From NCBI GenBank assembly GCA_032353305.1, contig JAUCNG010047781.1, positions 1-14,584 of the forward strand: a stretch of DNA of 14,584 nt. The letters are read 5' to 3'. The position numbers were made by a program, and so were the translations under genes. The stretch comes from Cephalothrix spiralis (taxonomy: Eukaryota > Nemertea > Palaeonemertea > Archinemertea > Cephalotrichidae). This document shows, in pieces, positions 1 through 8,417 of the stretch. The notes under the pieces were generated by a model. The model saw nothing but the letters and a program-made list of their open reading frames with translations. It was not told the origin of the DNA and ran no database searches. The number at the start of each line of letters is the position of its first letter. Positions within the stretch are counted from its first letter, which is position 1.

Positions 1-54
1 GTCTTCATTCCCTAACTACAAAGCTTTACGATGGATTTCAGTATTTTACGAATG

Positions 55-170
55 GAATTCTGTGATCTATAGATAAGATAACAGATGTGAATTGAATTCT
101 GTGATCTATAGATAAGGTAACAGATATGAATTGAATTCTGTGATCTTAATAGAATAACAGATGTGATATC
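55..170. repeat. 39-bp tandem repeat, 3 copies
   Basis: GAATTC recurs at 55, 94 and 133, exactly 39 bp apart, and each copy continues with TGTGATCT and later AACAGAT. The first two copies are nearly identical; the third has small changes and a deletion near its middle. Because 39 is a multiple of three, the minus strand reads as a 13-residue repeated peptide. That is a by-product of the array and not evidence of a gene. Confidence 0.9.
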
Positions 171-220
171 ACAAAATGAAGTCAAAAAAAAGTTGCCAAG
201 ATTAGCATTTTGCATTTTAA

Positions 221-340
221 ATCGGATATATAATTTTGTGATGTGTGATTGTTTACATCGGATACATAATCAGTAGAGTTACTAGTCAAGATTAAGGAAA
301 TCTTGATCCATTGTAAAGCGTTTTATATCGGATACAGTAT
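221..340 (+). repeat. three dispersed ATCGGATA copies
   Basis: The word ATCGGATAYA occurs at 221, 257 and 327, in the spacer between the two tandem arrays. The copies are short and irregularly spaced, so this may be the worn edge of a larger array. No coding frame is supported here. Confidence 0.4.
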
Positions 341-365
341 TTGGCGGATTGGGATATAAATCACA

Positions 366-441
366 GAAAATGGATACAAAAAAAGAAAATAGATACAAAA
401 AACGAAAATGGATACAAAAACAGAAAATGGACACAAAATGC
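366..441 (+). repeat. 19-bp tandem repeat, 4 copies
   Basis: Four head-to-tail units of the form GAAAATGGATACAAAAAAA begin at 366, 385, 404 and 423. The spacing is exactly 19 bp, with only a few substitutions and variation in the A run. This is an A-rich minisatellite with no visible function. Confidence 0.9.
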
Positions 442-928
442 GTCTAGAAATGCAAAAATTCAATTGTAGATGACATTTTAAGGTCAAAATAAAAAGCCGT
501 GCCGAAAGAAATTGATTTTAAATCGTATAGAGCATGGGTTTTCGTTTTGACCTTGAATATTATTGGTTGTGATTTTTCTAAACTTCTAAATATTTCTTAA
601 TCACGGATCAAATGGCATTTGATATATATTTTTGCACTGAAAGCTTTGGTAAGATTTTATAATAGTAAATATAAATCCTTTTTGTAAAAGATTAAACAAA
701 TATTAGAAACGGCCAGATTAAACCAAATTACATTAACAGAGAGAGAAAAAACCGTTTCTTGATTCAAAGTCAAATATTTTCATAAAATATCAAGAGCAGT
801 AACATGAAACTTTTACCGAAATATTCCTCATCAAATTAAACAGGAGAAATAGTATTGATATGCTTTTGTATACACTGAAAGTTTGTTGCCAAAACCAATA
901 TTATATTTAATTGAAATACATTTCCTAT
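442..928. other. AT-rich spacer, no gene seen
   Basis: I see no long open frame, RNA gene or clear repeat. The stretch is AT-rich with scattered stops on both strands. Confidence 0.6.
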
Positions 929-1255
929 TTAAGCCTACCGCACACTAGTCCGCAGAATCGCAAGAACGCTAGAACGCAACAAAATCAAACATGTAATCCT
1001 AACCAACACTAATTCGCATAATTGCAGGAACGCTAGAACGCCGATCCTAGTATGCGGGGGCATAATCGCTAGAACGCTACCAAAATCAAACATGTTTGAT
1101 TTTGGTTGCCTTCTAGCGATTATGTACCCGCACACTAGGAATTTTTATGCGATCCTGCGGATCGGCGTTCCTGCGATTATGCAAATTAGTGTTGGTAAGT
1201 ATTACATGTATGATTTTGTTGCTATTTTGCGGACTAGTGTGCGGTATAGGCTTAA
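929..1255. mobile_element. foldback (near-palindromic) element with TTAA ends
   Basis: The two halves are imperfect reverse complements about a centre at 1092/1093, where AATCAAACATGTTTGATT is a perfect palindrome. The outer ends match well: TTAAGCCTACCGCACACTAG on the left against the reverse complement of the right end, which carries an extra TA. Each arm is about 162 bp. The right arm lacks about 17 bp of the left arm and has its own insertion of about 25-30 bp. TTAA stands at both outer ends (929-932 and 1252-1255). That could be a target duplication of piggyBac type, but TTAA is itself palindromic and may just be the arm tip. No transposase is encoded, so this would be a non-autonomous foldback or MITE-type element. 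Short frames inside it are by-products. Confidence 0.75.
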
Positions 1256-1899
1256 GGATTATTGTTTCTTCATGTGCCATTTAATGAAGGAGGTAACCAA
1301 GAAAAATATTTATTTGGTAACATACTCTCAGTGTATGGCATATATCAATACTACTTCACCTATATAATTGTTAATTTTTTACAAAGTCATCATTTTTCAA
1401 AAACTTGATGAGTGGGAAGGTGATTTTGATAAGAAGTATTTTGGTATAAATTTTTGACTTTAAATTAAAAAACGTTATTTTCTCTCTCCTTTAGATAATA
1501 GTTTAGATAAGCACTTGACTTAGTTTTAAAAAAACATATCGCATTTGGAAAAAATATTTATCTATTTATGTCTCGTGTCTTAAAATCAGCATTTTATAGC
1601 GATAAAAAAATTGTTATACGTTGCCAGCTTTTTTATTTCTGATCTGACGATTTCTGGCGTGGTTTGACCCAGGTGGATAATTTAATGGAGTTATATGAGA
1701 AATGACCTTAAGCTTAAATAGTTATAGTTAATAATTGGCCAGTATGTTTTTTTCTTAATTTGAAGGGCCTGATTTAAATATAATAACTAAATTATCTCCA
1801 AGATTGTACAATATGGAAAACCAACTAATTCATTATATTTCATTTTTATTCATATGATATTTTTTTCATATGATAATTGTTTATGTACAAGATCATATA
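1256..1899. other. AT-rich spacer, no gene seen
   Basis: No supported gene. A small direct repeat of CATATGATA occurs near 1853 and 1867, separated by a T run. Everything else is AT-rich sequence with frequent stops. Confidence 0.6.
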
Positions 1900-2339
1900 A
1901 AGTGAGTCCTAATAAAATGTAATAGATATAGATGACGTCATATTGAGAAAAATGAATATTAAAATACTTGCATGGTCTTCGCTCCAAATTAAAACAGATT
2001 TGGTGCAAATCGGTTCATAACTATTAGGCTCTAGGGAGCTACGATGGTTCTCATTTTCCCCAACGTGATTCCATAATATAAATCGAGAAGTTCCATTCAC
2101 TGTTAATTGTTCTTATAAATATTTTCAAATACATTTAATTTTATGTGAATAGTGAATTGAATTATCAAATTAAAAATATCAAAAAGAAGAAAAATAATTT
2201 TTTTATAGTTAATTTATAATAGGATTACAGCCTACTGGGGAAATTTAACTATTCGGTCCTTACACAAAATTTATTTAATTTGAAAGAGAATAAGCCTACC
2301 ACGTCATCTAACTTGTTTACATTTTAATGGGACACACTG
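1900..2339 (+). mobile_element. 440-bp MITE with CAGTGTGTCC-type TIRs, TA-flanked (copy 1)
   Basis: The left end (AAGTGAGTCCTAATAAAATG) is the imperfect reverse complement of the right end (CATTTTAATGGGACACACTG). The similarity runs about 45 bp inward to a GATGACGT word on each side. TA lies directly outside both ends (1898-1899 and 2340-2341), as expected for a Tc1/mariner-type TA target duplication. No transposase frame is present, so it is non-autonomous. A second, more decayed copy lies in the opposite orientation at about 10450-10782. The two share the block TCGTAGCTCCCT (minus strand here, plus strand there) with its flanks. The assignment to Tc1/mariner rests only on the TA and the terminal form. 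Confidence 0.75.
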
Positions 2340-3240
2340 TATACAATTGTCATTGAATAATTTTATTAAATAATATAAGTACTATAGATATGTGTAAAGG
2401 TCAGAAAGATAAACTATTATTTGATAATTCGAACTCAGCCATTTTATTAGCCATTTTATTATCAACTAATTAACAAATTAAATTTGTATGAAATTGTTTT
2501 TAGAAAATTGTTTGAAATTTAATATGAGCGTTGTTTGAAAGAGTTACCATATCAAGAATATCAAGGCAGGAAACTAATCTGCTTGTAGCTGATTGTCATG
2601 GTTCCTTTCCACAATATGGAGTTCAAAATTATAGATGCGATATTTGCAGTTCAATATTTCAAATTAATTAAAGTATAACTTCGTATCAAAATTATTTAGG
2701 AAAATTTGAATTTACATATGTATGCATATAGTTTTTCTTTCTGACCTAACTTTGTTCAGTATTTCTCGATTCCTCGCCTAAGGCAGAAAAATATTTACAG
2801 GGACGGTAATTTCAACGACAAAGTGCAAAATATATAATGTCAATCTAAAACTAAATTTCATTTAGATATTAATTAAATTAAAATACCAGCTCGTGTATGC
2901 TTGTGTCATATATAAATTACTCGTTCTGCAACTCTTTTGATGGCACTTGACTATGAATAGCATCTGACCCATGCAGTATCGACTATTTATAATGTATATG
3001 CCTTACTCTGCACAAGTATTGTTCTATTCAATAAGACTATGAACGATATTATATTCTTTTTATTCAAAATAATTATTTACTTTTTACCTTAATTTATTTT
3101 GGATTTACATTGTTATACAAAATTTGGACTAAAAACATTTATCCACTTCGCTTTAAGACAATCTTGTAAATAGAAAAAAATCTGTGTTACTTTTTTGTGA
3201 TTTGTTTTTATAAATTAAATTAAATTGGAAATTGGCCACC
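2340..3240. other. AT-rich spacer, no gene seen
   Basis: About 900 bp of AT-rich DNA with no open frame above 60 codons, no recognisable RNA gene, and no repeat beyond short A/T runs. Confidence 0.6.
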
Positions 3241-3530
3241 CTGCATTACATGTACAGACTATCCATTACATTTATTTAATATCACACTTGCATTACTACC
3301 ATTGTCATTACTTAATATCACACATGTAGACTATAATGCATTACATGTAGACTATCAAGACTATCAAACTCGTGCCATTATTTAATATCACATATGTATT
3401 ACCTACATAATATCAAAATTGCATTAAGTTATAGAACTTTGAACGTTTGGACAAAAAAAGTCGAGTACATCTTGTATTCTCATACCTCGGCTGTGACTCG
3501 ACCTTACTCTTTAATATCACAAATTGACGA
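3241..3530 (+). repeat. degenerate repeat built on TTAATATCAC and TACATGTAGACTAT
   Basis: TTAATATCAC (or a one-base variant) occurs at 3276, 3312, 3382 and 3511. It is interleaved with ATTACATGTA(C/G)A near 3245 and 3340 and GACTATC blocks near 3257, 3352 and 3361. Unit lengths vary, so this looks like a decayed tandem or nested array. No coding content is supported. Confidence 0.5.
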
Positions 3531-3644
3531 GTCCTTTGGACTAAAAACTGCATGACAGTAGTTTATCAAATAATGTAATTATAGTGTCACTTTGGCAGTT
3601 CCCCGTTCATTATTTATTTATTTTCATATCTACAGAACCCATAT

Positions 3645-3802
3645 GAAATTATAGAGTATTCAATTCTAAGTTAACAGTAATTGAGAATAGCCGAGTGCAT
3701 TATCGGTATGGAAAGAACGTTAGACCATATAGATAAAGCTCTCGACCGACCATTCTTAATTACTATCAACTTAGAATTGAATACACTATAATTACTTTTC
3801 AT
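3645..3802. mobile_element. ~158-bp MITE-like inverted repeat
   Basis: The arms at about 3647-3688 and 3753-3793 are reverse complements over roughly 42 bp with few mismatches. The shared core is GTATTCAATTCTAAGTT. Between them lies about 65 bp of unrelated spacer. The structure fits a short MITE or a stem-loop remnant. No clear target duplication is visible, and no protein is encoded. Confidence 0.65.
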
Positions 3803-4243
3803 TTCTTCTTAAGTTATTTATCAAAAACATGTATGCGTAGAAACCCTATAGAATATATTAAAATCAATGTAGTCACATTAAATGTATTGTTAAATCTCGT
3901 ATTTTGTGTATTATTTTTTCGCCCGCGCGCTTGCGGCATGCCGCATCTTTTAAAGGGTAATTTACAGCCTACTTGACCTGTGATGTGTATATATGAAGTA
4001 GTATTTTGTCGCAGTGATATTAATGCCAAATTTTTTGAAGATTATGTTTATTGTAAAATTGGACCATAGTCTGTTATACGAATCCAATGTATATAAGAGT
4101 ATTTTAACTATATATGTTAGGTATATGATGTTTATAAATGAGTACCTAGATTACAAATGAAAAATGTATACATTAATAAATGTACCAAAACTCGGTATTC
4201 TCAGTTACGACGACGTGATATTTAGAAAACCTGGCTAATGTCA

Positions 4244-4318
4244 GCTTGGTTAGCTCAGTAGGTAGAGCATGAGACTCTTAATCTCATGATCGAGTGGTCG
4301 AACCCCGTTCGATCCACT
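4244..4318 (+). tRNA. degenerate tRNA-Lys(CTT)-like sequence, probably a SINE head
   Basis: The D arm (GCTC 4253-4256 with GAGC 4265-4268) and anticodon arm (TGAGA 4270-4274 with TCTCA 4282-4286) pair perfectly. The seven-base loop CTCTTAA places anticodon CTT at 4277-4279. Box A (TAGCTCAGTAGG) is intact. The T arm is damaged: box B reads GGTCGAACCCC, which seems to have lost one T of GGTTCGA, and its stem needs G-U pairs. The 5' acceptor strand GCTTGGT does not pair with the bases after the T arm. A functional tRNA is therefore unlikely, and the following sequence suggests the head of a SINE. Confidence 0.7.
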
Positions 4319-4580
4319 TCTCTCGCCAACTGATCTATACAGGCTCTCATCCAGTGCTCCAGACTGGGTTGTGTAATTTATACAAAATCAAAGACAATTG
4401 TCCTGGCTTAGCGTGTGTTTTATATTTATCATGCACGATAAAGAACCATGGGGCTATTCAAAATAAGAGTAGCCGCGAGACGGTCCCCAGGTGCTTAAAA
4501 GGTAAATGCTCGACAAGCAGACCATTGTGTCCCTATATAGAAAAAGAAGAAGCTGATTTATTATATTATTATATTATTCA
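4244..4580 (+). mobile_element. tRNA-Lys-derived SINE-like element
   Basis: A tRNA-Lys-like head is followed by about 260 bp of non-coding body. The body includes a stretch at 4437-4510 with the words GATAAAGAACCATGGGGCTA and AATAAGAGTAG. I associate such words with the conserved central domains of metazoan SINEs in molluscs and other invertebrates, but I cannot name the domain with certainty. The 3' end is a short ATT/TTATA-rich tail at about 4556-4578, typical of SINE tails. Open reading across the element on the plus strand is incidental. I found no convincing target-site duplication, so the 3' boundary is approximate. Confidence 0.65.
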
Positions 4581-4863
4581 TCCCTAAGATATAGTTAACA
4601 TATTCTTATATATTTTGTATTTGTGTAACGGATTTTATGGCCTAAAATTGTAATCACAAAGTTGCATTTGCCGTTGTACCTTGCAAGGCATTTAGATTTT
4701 AATGGGCTTGATAATGTAGATATTAATTATTTATTATAGTCCTGCATATAATTTGCCTATGTCCGGGAAACTGATGAAAAGTGTACAGTTTTTAAAATAT
4801 ATTAATAAATGAAAGATTCTGAGTGTAAATTATTGTTAAATTGCTTATGTTCATGTTCAACTT
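4581..4863. other. AT-rich spacer
   Basis: I see nothing beyond AT-rich sequence. An AATAAA at 4804-4809 has no gene upstream to serve. Confidence 0.5.
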
Positions 4864-4970
4864 GTTTATATAATATACAAGTGGACAGATAAATTGGCGA
4901 GGGCAAAATGTTTGCCTCTCTGTCCCTCTCCAATTTGTCTGTTTAGTTGTGTATTATTAGTGTGATAAAC
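4864..4970. ncRNA. strong hairpin, candidate miRNA precursor or tiny MITE
   Basis: ACAGATAAATTGGCGAGGG (4885-4903) pairs with the arm at 4924-4942 at 17 of 19 positions around a 20-nt loop. The stem continues outward after a small internal loop: TAATATACAA (4871-4880) pairs with TTGTGTATTA (4947-4956), and GTTTAT (4864-4869) with ATAAAC (4965-4970) after a bulge. The stem of about 35 pairs and total length near 105 nt fit an animal pre-miRNA fold, but an old short MITE would look the same. I do not recognise a known miRNA seed. Expression is unknown and either strand could be the transcribed one. Confidence 0.35.
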
Positions 4971-5121
4971 TATACTTATATTGTTCTCAATTAACTGCGT
5001 AAAATCTAATCTATTGTCAGGATAATTGTGTTTTTCATCTGTGAACTGATGGAAACATGGCGGAACATTGACAATCCCGGAGATACGGTTGTTTAATGTT
5101 CGATGGAACATAAGCTAGATA

Positions 5122-5162
5122 GGAACTTAAGGTTTGGAACTTAAGATAGTATATTAAGTTCC
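5122..5162. repeat. GGAACTTAA direct and inverted repeats
   Basis: GGAACTTAA occurs at 5122 and 5136, and its reverse complement TTAAGTTCC at 5154-5162. The second and third form a perfect 9-bp stem around a 9-nt loop. No neighbouring gene gives it an obvious role. Confidence 0.55.
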
Positions 5163-5298
5163 ATATAGTTCCATTAATACTGACCAAACAGTTATTCACA
5201 ATTGGACGGAAAAATTACAGTTCGCTGAAATAATTCGCTGCATAAAAAAGTGCACTTTAAGGCAGGCGGTCACAACTTTTTAAGGAAACCAGTCGGGA

Positions 5299-5328
5299 AC
5301 CAGTCTTACATTGCAATATAAGACTGAT
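5299..5328. repeat. short palindrome centred on TTGCAA
   Basis: CAGTCTTA (5301-5308) and TAAGACTG (5319-5326) are perfect reverse complements. The bases between them are also nearly symmetrical around TTGCAA, giving about 26 of 28 matching positions. The rest of 5163-5532 shows no gene. Confidence 0.5.
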
Positions 5329-5532
5329 ATAACCTACTCTGGCTAACAAGATATAATAACAATACAAAATGTAAGTCCAATGAAAGAAAAATAAACGACA
5401 TTCTAAATCGATGTTTCGGATTTATTCATTAAAATCCTATGGCACAAACCTGTGTTAATGAGTCTATTATGTATTGATAGAGGGTCCCAAAACATTTGGA
5501 TCTTCCTATCATGAATAAGGGATAAATATTTT

Positions 5533-6185
5533 TGGGAACGCCCTTTCCAAAAACGAATTGTGACTTGCCAAAAAACGCAATTTTAACCCACTTCCGGTCG
5601 GAATTTTTAATTTTGGATTGCAGATTTGAATTCAGGAGGAAAAGTTACACCTAGAAACTAATTTTTAACGAAATTTTTTTTTTGGTTTTTTTGAAGTCAA
5701 AAAAATTAACACATTTTGGCCCATAAAACCCTCAATTTTCAAGATTTTAAAAATTCCTTATAATATGTCATTCACCTTTGTATTATCTAAATGGCCCTAA
5801 ATTTTTATGAAAATCGGGGCCAAAAAGTTCATTTTTGGCGAAATCGTCAAAAAAAACCAAAGGGGTAACATCATGGTTTTTTTTTCAAAAAAAAAGTGAC
5901 TTTCACCAATCGGGCTGCAATTTGGTTTCAAAATAGCCAGGTAGATACTGAAGTCAGATCCTTTTAGAATTTTTAAAAAATTCAAATTTGGGGCTTCTAT
6001 GGCCAATTTTGTAATTTTTTGGAAAAAATAGCAAAAAATAATTTTGCTTTCGATTTTTTTGAAAATTTGTTTTTATAAGTATTTTGATCCCCTGATTTCA
6101 AATTTTTGGTCAAAATTGAAAAATTCCTTCGGGAAGTGGGTTAAAATGCGAAATGCACACTTTTTAGTGACAAAGGACGTTCCTC
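5533..6185. mobile_element. ~650-bp non-autonomous element with ~80-bp TIRs
   Basis: The arms at about 5534-5616 and 6108-6185 are imperfect reverse complements. The strongest block is TTTTAACCCACTTCC on the left against GGAAGTGGGTTAAAA on the right. The match extends outward to GGGAACGCCCTTT on the left and AAGGACGTTCCTC on the right. The interior is a mosaic of A and T runs, including long T and A stretches near 5671-5681 and 5878-5897, with no coding frame of note. The size, long TIRs and absence of coding capacity fit a MITE or a deletion derivative of a DNA transposon. I did not see a target duplication and cannot assign a superfamily. Confidence 0.7.
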
Positions 6186-6573
6186 AATTTAAGTACAGCT
6201 AAATATCTTGGTTTTTTCGGCTTCGATTTGCACGAAATTTGGTGTGTAGCTAGCTAATCAAATTATTATTAATGTAGCAAAAATTGATTTCAATACAGTA
6301 AAAATTGAGGGCAAAGTAAGCCAAATGCGATTTTGACACCTGCTGATTCTGAATTTCAGAGTCAAATTTTTGAACAAAAATGATTTAAAAAGTGACATGG
6401 TGTGTTGTCAACAAATTTACAATTAACAAATAACAATTATAAAGTGAAAATAATTGACAGGAAATAATATATGAAATCACATTTGTTTCGAATGAAAGGA
6501 CGTTCATTTCATAAACCTTTCATAGACAATAGACAATGCTAAATATAATGCAACCCTTTCCTGTCGTACTCCT
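6186..6573. other. spacer, no gene seen
   Basis: AT-rich sequence between two inverted-repeat elements, with no open frame or RNA gene I can support. Confidence 0.5.
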
Positions 6574-6696
6574 GGTGTCCCTTAACGTGTTTTAAGTTTC
6601 ATTTTGGGGTACAACTTTTGGAATATCATACTAAATATCATACTATTTCCTAATATGGCTTTTTAAAAATAGCTTAACTGGCTACTTTTTGAGATA

Positions 6697-6735
6697 CGCG
6701 CATGCGCGGTCGAGTTTAAGGGTTGTGCATGCGCA
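6697..6735. promoter_or_regulatory. two NRF-1-like palindromes inside the MITE
   Basis: CGCGCATGCGCG (6697-6708) is a perfect 12-bp palindrome that fits the animal NRF-1 consensus YGCGCAYGCGCR. TGTGCATGCGCA (6724-6735) differs by one base from the ideal TGCGCATGCGCA. They stand out in a CpG-poor, AT-rich setting. Binding is inference from the motif alone, and there is no gene start close by. Confidence 0.35.
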
Positions 6736-6807
6736 AAACTAAAATCTTTGTACCTCAATTTGTTAATTAGGGGCATGTTTCTATCTGTTCGTAATACAAA
6801 TGTATGA

Positions 6808-6891
6808 CCTAAAACTAGCCGTTTTTGAGATATAAGTAATTTAAATATACATTTTTGTATTGCTTATATCTCGAAAACGGCTAGTTTTAGG
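6808..6891. repeat. ~34-bp stem hairpin within the MITE
   Basis: CCTAAAACTAGCCGTTTT with the following GAGATATAAG is reverse-complemented at about 6859-6891 with only a few mismatches around a short AT-rich loop. It is nested inside the larger terminal repeats. Confidence 0.8.
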
Positions 6892-6986
6892 AAATAGTAT
6901 GATATCAGCTATCATTTCCCAAAAAATTGGAGTTGTACCCCAAAGTTGTACCCCAAAATGAAACTTAAAACACGTTTAGGGACACC

Positions 6987-7698
6987 GTGCCATAGCTGCT
7001 ACGGGGTAAAAAAAACATCGCTTGTGGCGCACCCCATTAGTTAGGCGCGCATAATATACCTCCGGCTAAATCATATCGTCTAAGAATTGCGCAAATGTTA
7101 GTTATGGTAACGGTTAGTTAAATTGAGGTTCATTTTCAATCTACGCCATCTACAGTATATTTAGGATGATCCAGGCCCCTGCAATAAGGGCAGTTTTAAT
7201 ATTTTAATATTAAATATATATTTGGCAGTGGTGGGTTAAAGTGAAATTTATTCTATATAATTATCATCATAGGTCCAAACTTATGCGTCATTTTGATCTC
7301 GCTAATAGTTTTGAACAATTCTGTATCGATCGTACCTATTCATTGATATCTGCTGGTCATTCGTGCGATACAAGCAATAATTCATGGGTCTCGAGCCACA
7401 AAAAGTTACTGACACTCGTTATTTTCAATATTGCCCACGTCTGCGACTCAAGCGATATAGAAAATACTCTTTCCGTAACCCTTTTTATGGCTCTCCACCA
7501 ATGAGGTATTACCCGTGTATCAGTCAATTCCATATACAAAACATAAGAGGAAATTTTAAACCAAAAATGACAGAACTTCATAATCGACATTTTAAGACAA
7601 AAAGGCCGTTTTTCGCACTTTTCGAATTTACGTTTTCAGGTTATTTCCGCATTGGTCCCCCCAAAAAGTCGTTGTAGTGGCGTAAGGGAGGCTCATGG
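6987..7698. other. spacer with overlapping short open frames, no gene supported
   Basis: Open frames of 87 and 97 codons on the plus strand (7241-7504 and 7384-7677) and 77 codons on the minus strand overlap one another. None shows a domain, a repeat or a residue pattern I recognise. The overlap of three frames suggests a locally stop-poor patch and not a gene. A stretch at 7197-7221 is almost pure AT. Confidence 0.45.
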
Positions 7699-8052
7699 GT
7701 ATATCGTAGTCCGCAAAATGGACCTTTGGTCCTTAAAATGGCCTCAATCTATAACGTAATACGTAAAATGGCCCTTTTCCCTCACTTAAACGTAGAGCGT
7801 AAAATGACATATATCGTGAACGGAAACTCTAACGTAAACTGAAACCGTAAAACGCAAACGAAAGTAGTAAAACGTTTGTCAAACGTAAATATGCCTCTGC
7901 ACTAAAGGAGTAAGTATTCTAGTATAATTTACGGTAATAGAACGATTTACCAGTCTACAGGACTGTAAAAATGGCACTAAAGTATGACGTAAACGTTTTT
8001 TTCTTCGCGTAAAACGTAAAAAGCCCAAACTTTAACGTAAAACGTTTATTCT
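7699..8052 (+). repeat. left arm of long inverted repeat, CGTAAAA-rich
   Basis: The arm is rich in CGTAAAA, AACGTAAA and AAAATGGCC words. It aligns with the reverse complement of 11822-12195. The best blocks are GTCAAACGTAAATATGCCTC near 7878 and the inner end TGACGTAAACGTTTTTTTC with CGTAAAACGTAAAA near 7984-8020. Units of (C)GTAAAATGG begin near 7712, 7732, 7762 and 7798. No protein is encoded. Confidence 0.8.
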
Positions 8053-8417
8053 CGAAAAATAATAGACCCAAGATGCTATTTCTTTTGTCATAATAATCAC
8101 TGCAAATATTAGTCATAACTGAATTTCTCTGTTAAGCTAGTTTATTATGATTTTAACATCATTGATTACTATGGATCCGCTATTGAAATATAAACTTAAT
8201 AGCTGGACAAAGCACAATCGGGAGTCGAGATTATATTGTATCTTGTACTACCAGATGACGGGATCGATTCACATTTTTCATCAAACAATTCGATCAGCTC
8301 TTGAGGAGACAGCTCATAACATCGTACGGATGCATGATGAGGAATAAATTGACTCGGTAACTGTTGCCATTGGTGATGGACCGTTGTTGAAATTTTAGTC
8401 TTGCACCATGATTAGGA
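8053..8417. other. spacer with an unsupported 66-codon open frame
   Basis: Between the left arm and the satellite there is one plus-strand open frame at 8147-8347. Its end reads as a plausible amphipathic helix with an acidic C-terminus. I recognise no family, see no repeat and cannot show that it is an exon. It is recorded only so the interval is not left blank. Confidence 0.3.

Larger units (their letters stand above)
6574..6986. mobile_element. 413-bp MITE with ~45-bp TIRs and nested palindromes
   Basis: The left end GGTGTCCCTTAACGTG and the right end read backwards (GGTGTCCCTAAACGTG) match, and the match continues for about 45 bp through TTTTAAGTTTCATTTTGGGG and TACAACTTT. Part of the right arm, GTTGTACCCCAAA, is duplicated. 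Inside the TIRs, ATATCATACTATTTCCTA (6635-6652) pairs with its reverse complement at 6888-6905. A further hairpin lies at 6808-6891. Much of the element could therefore fold into one branched cruciform. There is no transposase frame and no clear target duplication. Confidence 0.8.

Noticed and set aside
12-215. Minus-strand frame coding a 13-residue repeat
   Set aside because: It is the translation of the 39-bp tandem array, whose unit is a multiple of three.
55-441. CRISPR-like array
   Set aside because: The units are contiguous tandem repeats without unique spacers, in an animal-like genome.
935-1367. Open frames of 66 and 91 codons across the foldback element
   Set aside because: They lie on opposite strands of one palindrome and encode mirrored low-information peptides.
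221-3391. Identical 36- and 70-bp spacings of ATCGGATA (221, 257, 327) and TTAATATCAC (3276, 3312, 3382)
   Set aside because: The sequences between the words are not similar, so the matching spacing looks coincidental.
4244-4318. Functional tRNA-Lys gene
   Set aside because: The acceptor stem does not pair and box B lacks a base, so a SINE head is more likely.
4294-4587. 97-codon plus-strand frame
   Set aside because: It runs through the SINE-like element from within its tRNA-like head, and no protein features are present.
7241-7677. Overlapping 87-, 97- and 77-codon frames
   Set aside because: Three mutually overlapping frames with no recognisable motif fit a stop-poor patch better than a gene.
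8147-8347. 66-codon frame upstream of the satellite, possibly an earlier exon
   Set aside because: No convincing splice sites or homologous pattern; the acidic helical end alone is not enough.
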